Part shown: one piece after another, positions 14,078 through 15,628 of the stretch
How the letters are laid out: each line of letters begins with the position of its first letter
Numbering within the stretch: the first letter of the stretch is position 1
Source: Streptosporangiaceae bacterium
GTDB lineage: Bacteria; Actinomycetota; Actinomycetes; Streptosporangiales; Streptosporangiaceae
Reading direction: 5' to 3'
DNA: 15,628 bases
NCBI GenBank assembly: GCA_030041195.1
Contig: JASHOI010000611.1
Span: 1 to 15,628 of the forward strand
Notes under the pieces: generated by a model
Database searches by the model: none
What the model was told of the DNA's origin: nothing
The model's input: only the letters and a program-made list of their open reading frames with translations
Made by a program: the position numbers and the translations under genes

Positions 14078-15340
14078 ATGACTGCTTCTGAGCGCATGAT
14101 CGTCCGGCCAGGGTTGCTGCTTGATGTGGTGGCCGGAGAACTGCTCGCTGACCGCGCAGTCGTCATCGAGGGCGATCGCATCGCGCAGGTGACCACCGTT
14201 GGCGATGCCCCGGCCGAGGGCCCCGCCGTCGTGGATCTGCCGGGCCGAACGCTACTGCCCGGTTTGATTGACTGTCATGCCCACCTGGTTGGCGAGCCCG
14301 ACGACGGCCACGGCTACGCGGGGCTGCTGGCACGGACCGGCGCTCAAGAGGCATTGTCGGGTGCCCGGAATGCGCGCGACACGTTGCAGGCGGGCTTCAC
14401 GACCGTGCGCGACGTGGGCACGTTCCGCGCCTTTGTCGACGTGGCGTTGCGAGATGCCATCAATGCGGGCTGGCTGCCCGGTCCGCGCATGCGTGTCGCC
14501 GGAGCGTACGTGACCTGCTCCGGCGGCGGAGGTGACATCACCGGGCTGGCCCCGGACGTCGACGCGGTCGTGCCTTACGAGCTGCGGGTCGGGGTGGTCA
14601 ACTCCGTCGACGACGTCCGGCGCGCGGTGCGGCGCGTGCTGCAAGGCGGCGCGGACCTGGTGAAGCTGATAGCTACCGGTGCCGTGATGACGCCCGGGGG
14701 GGTACCCGGCGCACCCGAACTGACCGAGGAACAGATCCGCGCCGCGGTCGAGGAAGCGTCGTTGTCCGGCGCGGACGTCGCCGCGCACGCGCACGGCGCT
14801 GAAGGCATCAAGCGGGCCGTACGCGCCGGCGTCCGCTCGGTCGAGCACGGTTCGCTGATGGACGACGAAGCGATCCAGTTGATGACGGACGCCGGAACGT
14901 TCCTGGTAGCGGACGTCTACTGCGGCGATTACATCGCTGAGGTCGGCCGGCAGCAGGGCTGGCGCGCCGACGTGCTCCGCAAGAACGACGAGACAACCCT
15001 CGCCCAGCGACAGGGGTTCACCAAATGCCTGCAGGCCGGCGTGCGCATTGCGTTCGGCACCGACAGCGGCATCTACCCGCACGGCCTCAACGCCCGCCAG
15101 TTCGCCTATCAGGTCCGCTGCGGCCAGAGCACGCTGGAGGCGATACGGTCCGCCACCTTGCACGCGGCCGAACTGCTGCGCTGGGACGACCGGGTCGGCC
15201 GTATCCAGGGTGGGTACTTCGCGGACATGATCGCCGTCCCGGGGGATCCGCTGCACGACGTACGGCTGCTGGAACATCCTGACTTCGTCCTGAAGGACGG
15301 GGCCCTGGTGCGCCACGGCACGGCAGATCTACAGCCCTAG
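14078..15340 (+). CDS. Amidohydrolase (prolidase/imidazolonepropionase-like metal hydrolase)
   Basis: This 420-residue metal-dependent hydrolase belongs to the amidohydrolase superfamily. After an N-terminal beta domain comes the metal motif GLIDCHAHL with His67 and His69. Then follow Lys196 in DLVKLIATGA (probable carboxylated bridging lysine), His237 in AAHAHGAEG, His257 in SVEHGSL and Asp329 in FGTDSG. This set is typical of a binuclear zinc site like that of the prolidase-like group acting on N-acyl or dipeptide amide bonds. The C-terminus returns to the beta domain (GYFADMIAVPGDPL). It starts 5 bases after the DinB stop. ATG at 14078 has only a weak GGATTGAG upstream; an in-frame TTG at 14069 overlaps the DinB stop as TTGA and adds three residues. 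There is no signal peptide, so it is cytoplasmic. The exact substrate is unknown. Its 3' end overlaps the convergent partial gene by 12 bases. Confidence 0.93.
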   Translation: MTASERMIVRPGLLLDVVAGELLADRAVVIEGDRIAQVTTVGDAPAEGPAVVDLPGRTLLPGLIDCHAHLVGEPDDGHGYAGLLARTGAQEALSGARNARDTLQAGFTTVRDVGTFRAFVDVALRDAINAGWLPGPRMRVAGAYVTCSGGGGDITGLAPDVDAVVPYELRVGVVNSVDDVRRAVRRVLQGGADLVKLIATGAVMTPGGVPGAPELTEEQIRAAVEEASLSGADVAAHAHGAEGIKRAVRAGVRSVEHGSLMDDEAIQLMTDAGTFLVADVYCGDYIAEVGRQQGWRADVLRKNDETTLAQRQGFTKCLQAGVRIAFGTDSGIYPHGLNARQFAYQVRCGQSTLEAIRSATLHAAELLRWDDRVGRIQGGYFADMIAVPGDPLHDVRLLEHPDFVLKDGALVRHGTADLQP

Positions 15341-15628
15341 GTCGGCGGCCTTAGCGCCAGCCTCGACCAGCGCCGCCGCCATCATGTCCGCGGCCCGCCC
15401 GGCCGCCGACAGCGCCTCGGACACCTCAACGAGCACGCCGTCAGGGTCGCCGCCAGCGGCTCTCGAGATCTGGCCGTCCTCACACTGCGCCACGAGGAAC
15501 CGCGCGAGCTGCTCGCACAGCTTTGGCAGCTGGTGACCCATCAGCGCCAGCCGGCCGACAACCTCGCGGGCCTCGCCCGGACCGGCCAGTTCCCCGGGAT
15601 CAGCCGCGAGCTGGTTGAGCGCCCGGAC
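15329..15628 (-). CDS. Hypothetical helical protein, C-terminal part only
   Basis: The frame runs in from beyond the window end and stops at 15329, giving at least 99 residues; the start is not in the window. It is almost entirely helical and rich in Ala, Leu, Gln and Glu. Recognisable stretches are VRALNQLAADPGELAGPGEA, then REVVGRLALMGHQLPKLCEQ and LARFLVAQCEDGQISRAAGG, and finally an Ala-rich helix VSEALSAAGRAADMMAAALV. Internal ATGs such as the one at 15541 are unlikely starts because the sequence before them reads as the same helical protein. From memory it looks like small actinobacterial hypothetical proteins that sit near DNA-binding regulators in accessory regions. I cannot assign a function. 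Confidence 0.68.
   Translation of the reverse strand, partial: VRALNQLAADPGELAGPGEAREVVGRLALMGHQLPKLCEQLARFLVAQCEDGQISRAAGGDPDGVLVEVSEALSAAGRAADMMAAALVEAGAKAADLGL

Overview
This is high-GC DNA from an actinomycete. The signs are G/C-rich third codon positions, GTG starts, 4-base start/stop overlaps, and families typical of the group: DUF1707, DUF998, Methyltransf_19/DUF574, DUF664-type DinB, DUF4331, and CHAT proteins with TPR repeats. I cannot name the genus. No rRNA, tRNA, CRISPR array, transposase or integrase was seen.

Bases 3-5199 hold a tight co-directional cassette: a subtilisin-like protease (5' end outside the window), an ECF-type sigma factor, a small beta-rich protein of unknown function, and a TPR-CHAT protein with an intact His/Cys dyad. 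Two proteases of different classes thus flank a sigma factor and a small partner. By analogy with type III-E CRISPR loci, where a TPR-CHAT protease cleaves a partner that restrains an RpoE-type sigma factor, I infer a proteolysis-controlled transcription or conflict switch. No CRISPR component is visible here.

Bases 5306-8020 carry small, stress-flavoured and housekeeping genes: a DUF1707 protein (-), a 55-residue membrane protein (+) whose 3' end overlaps a DUF998 membrane protein (-) by 99 bases, a DUF1269 protein that seems to lack the family's membrane hairpin (+, behind a SigB/SigF-like promoter), and RNase HI (+, probably leaderless).

Bases 8036-10741 (-) encode a second, unlinked TPR-CHAT protein of another subtype, with about six tandem repeats of ~45 residues. 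A DUF4331 gene diverges from it, again behind a SigB/SigF-like element.

Bases 12009-15628 hold a HAD phosphatase with a shortened cap (-), then a compact run of SAM methyltransferase, DinB-like protein and amidohydrolase (+), and the C-terminal end of an unrecognised protein (-) running off the window. Convergent gene ends are packed tightly throughout, three of them overlapping.
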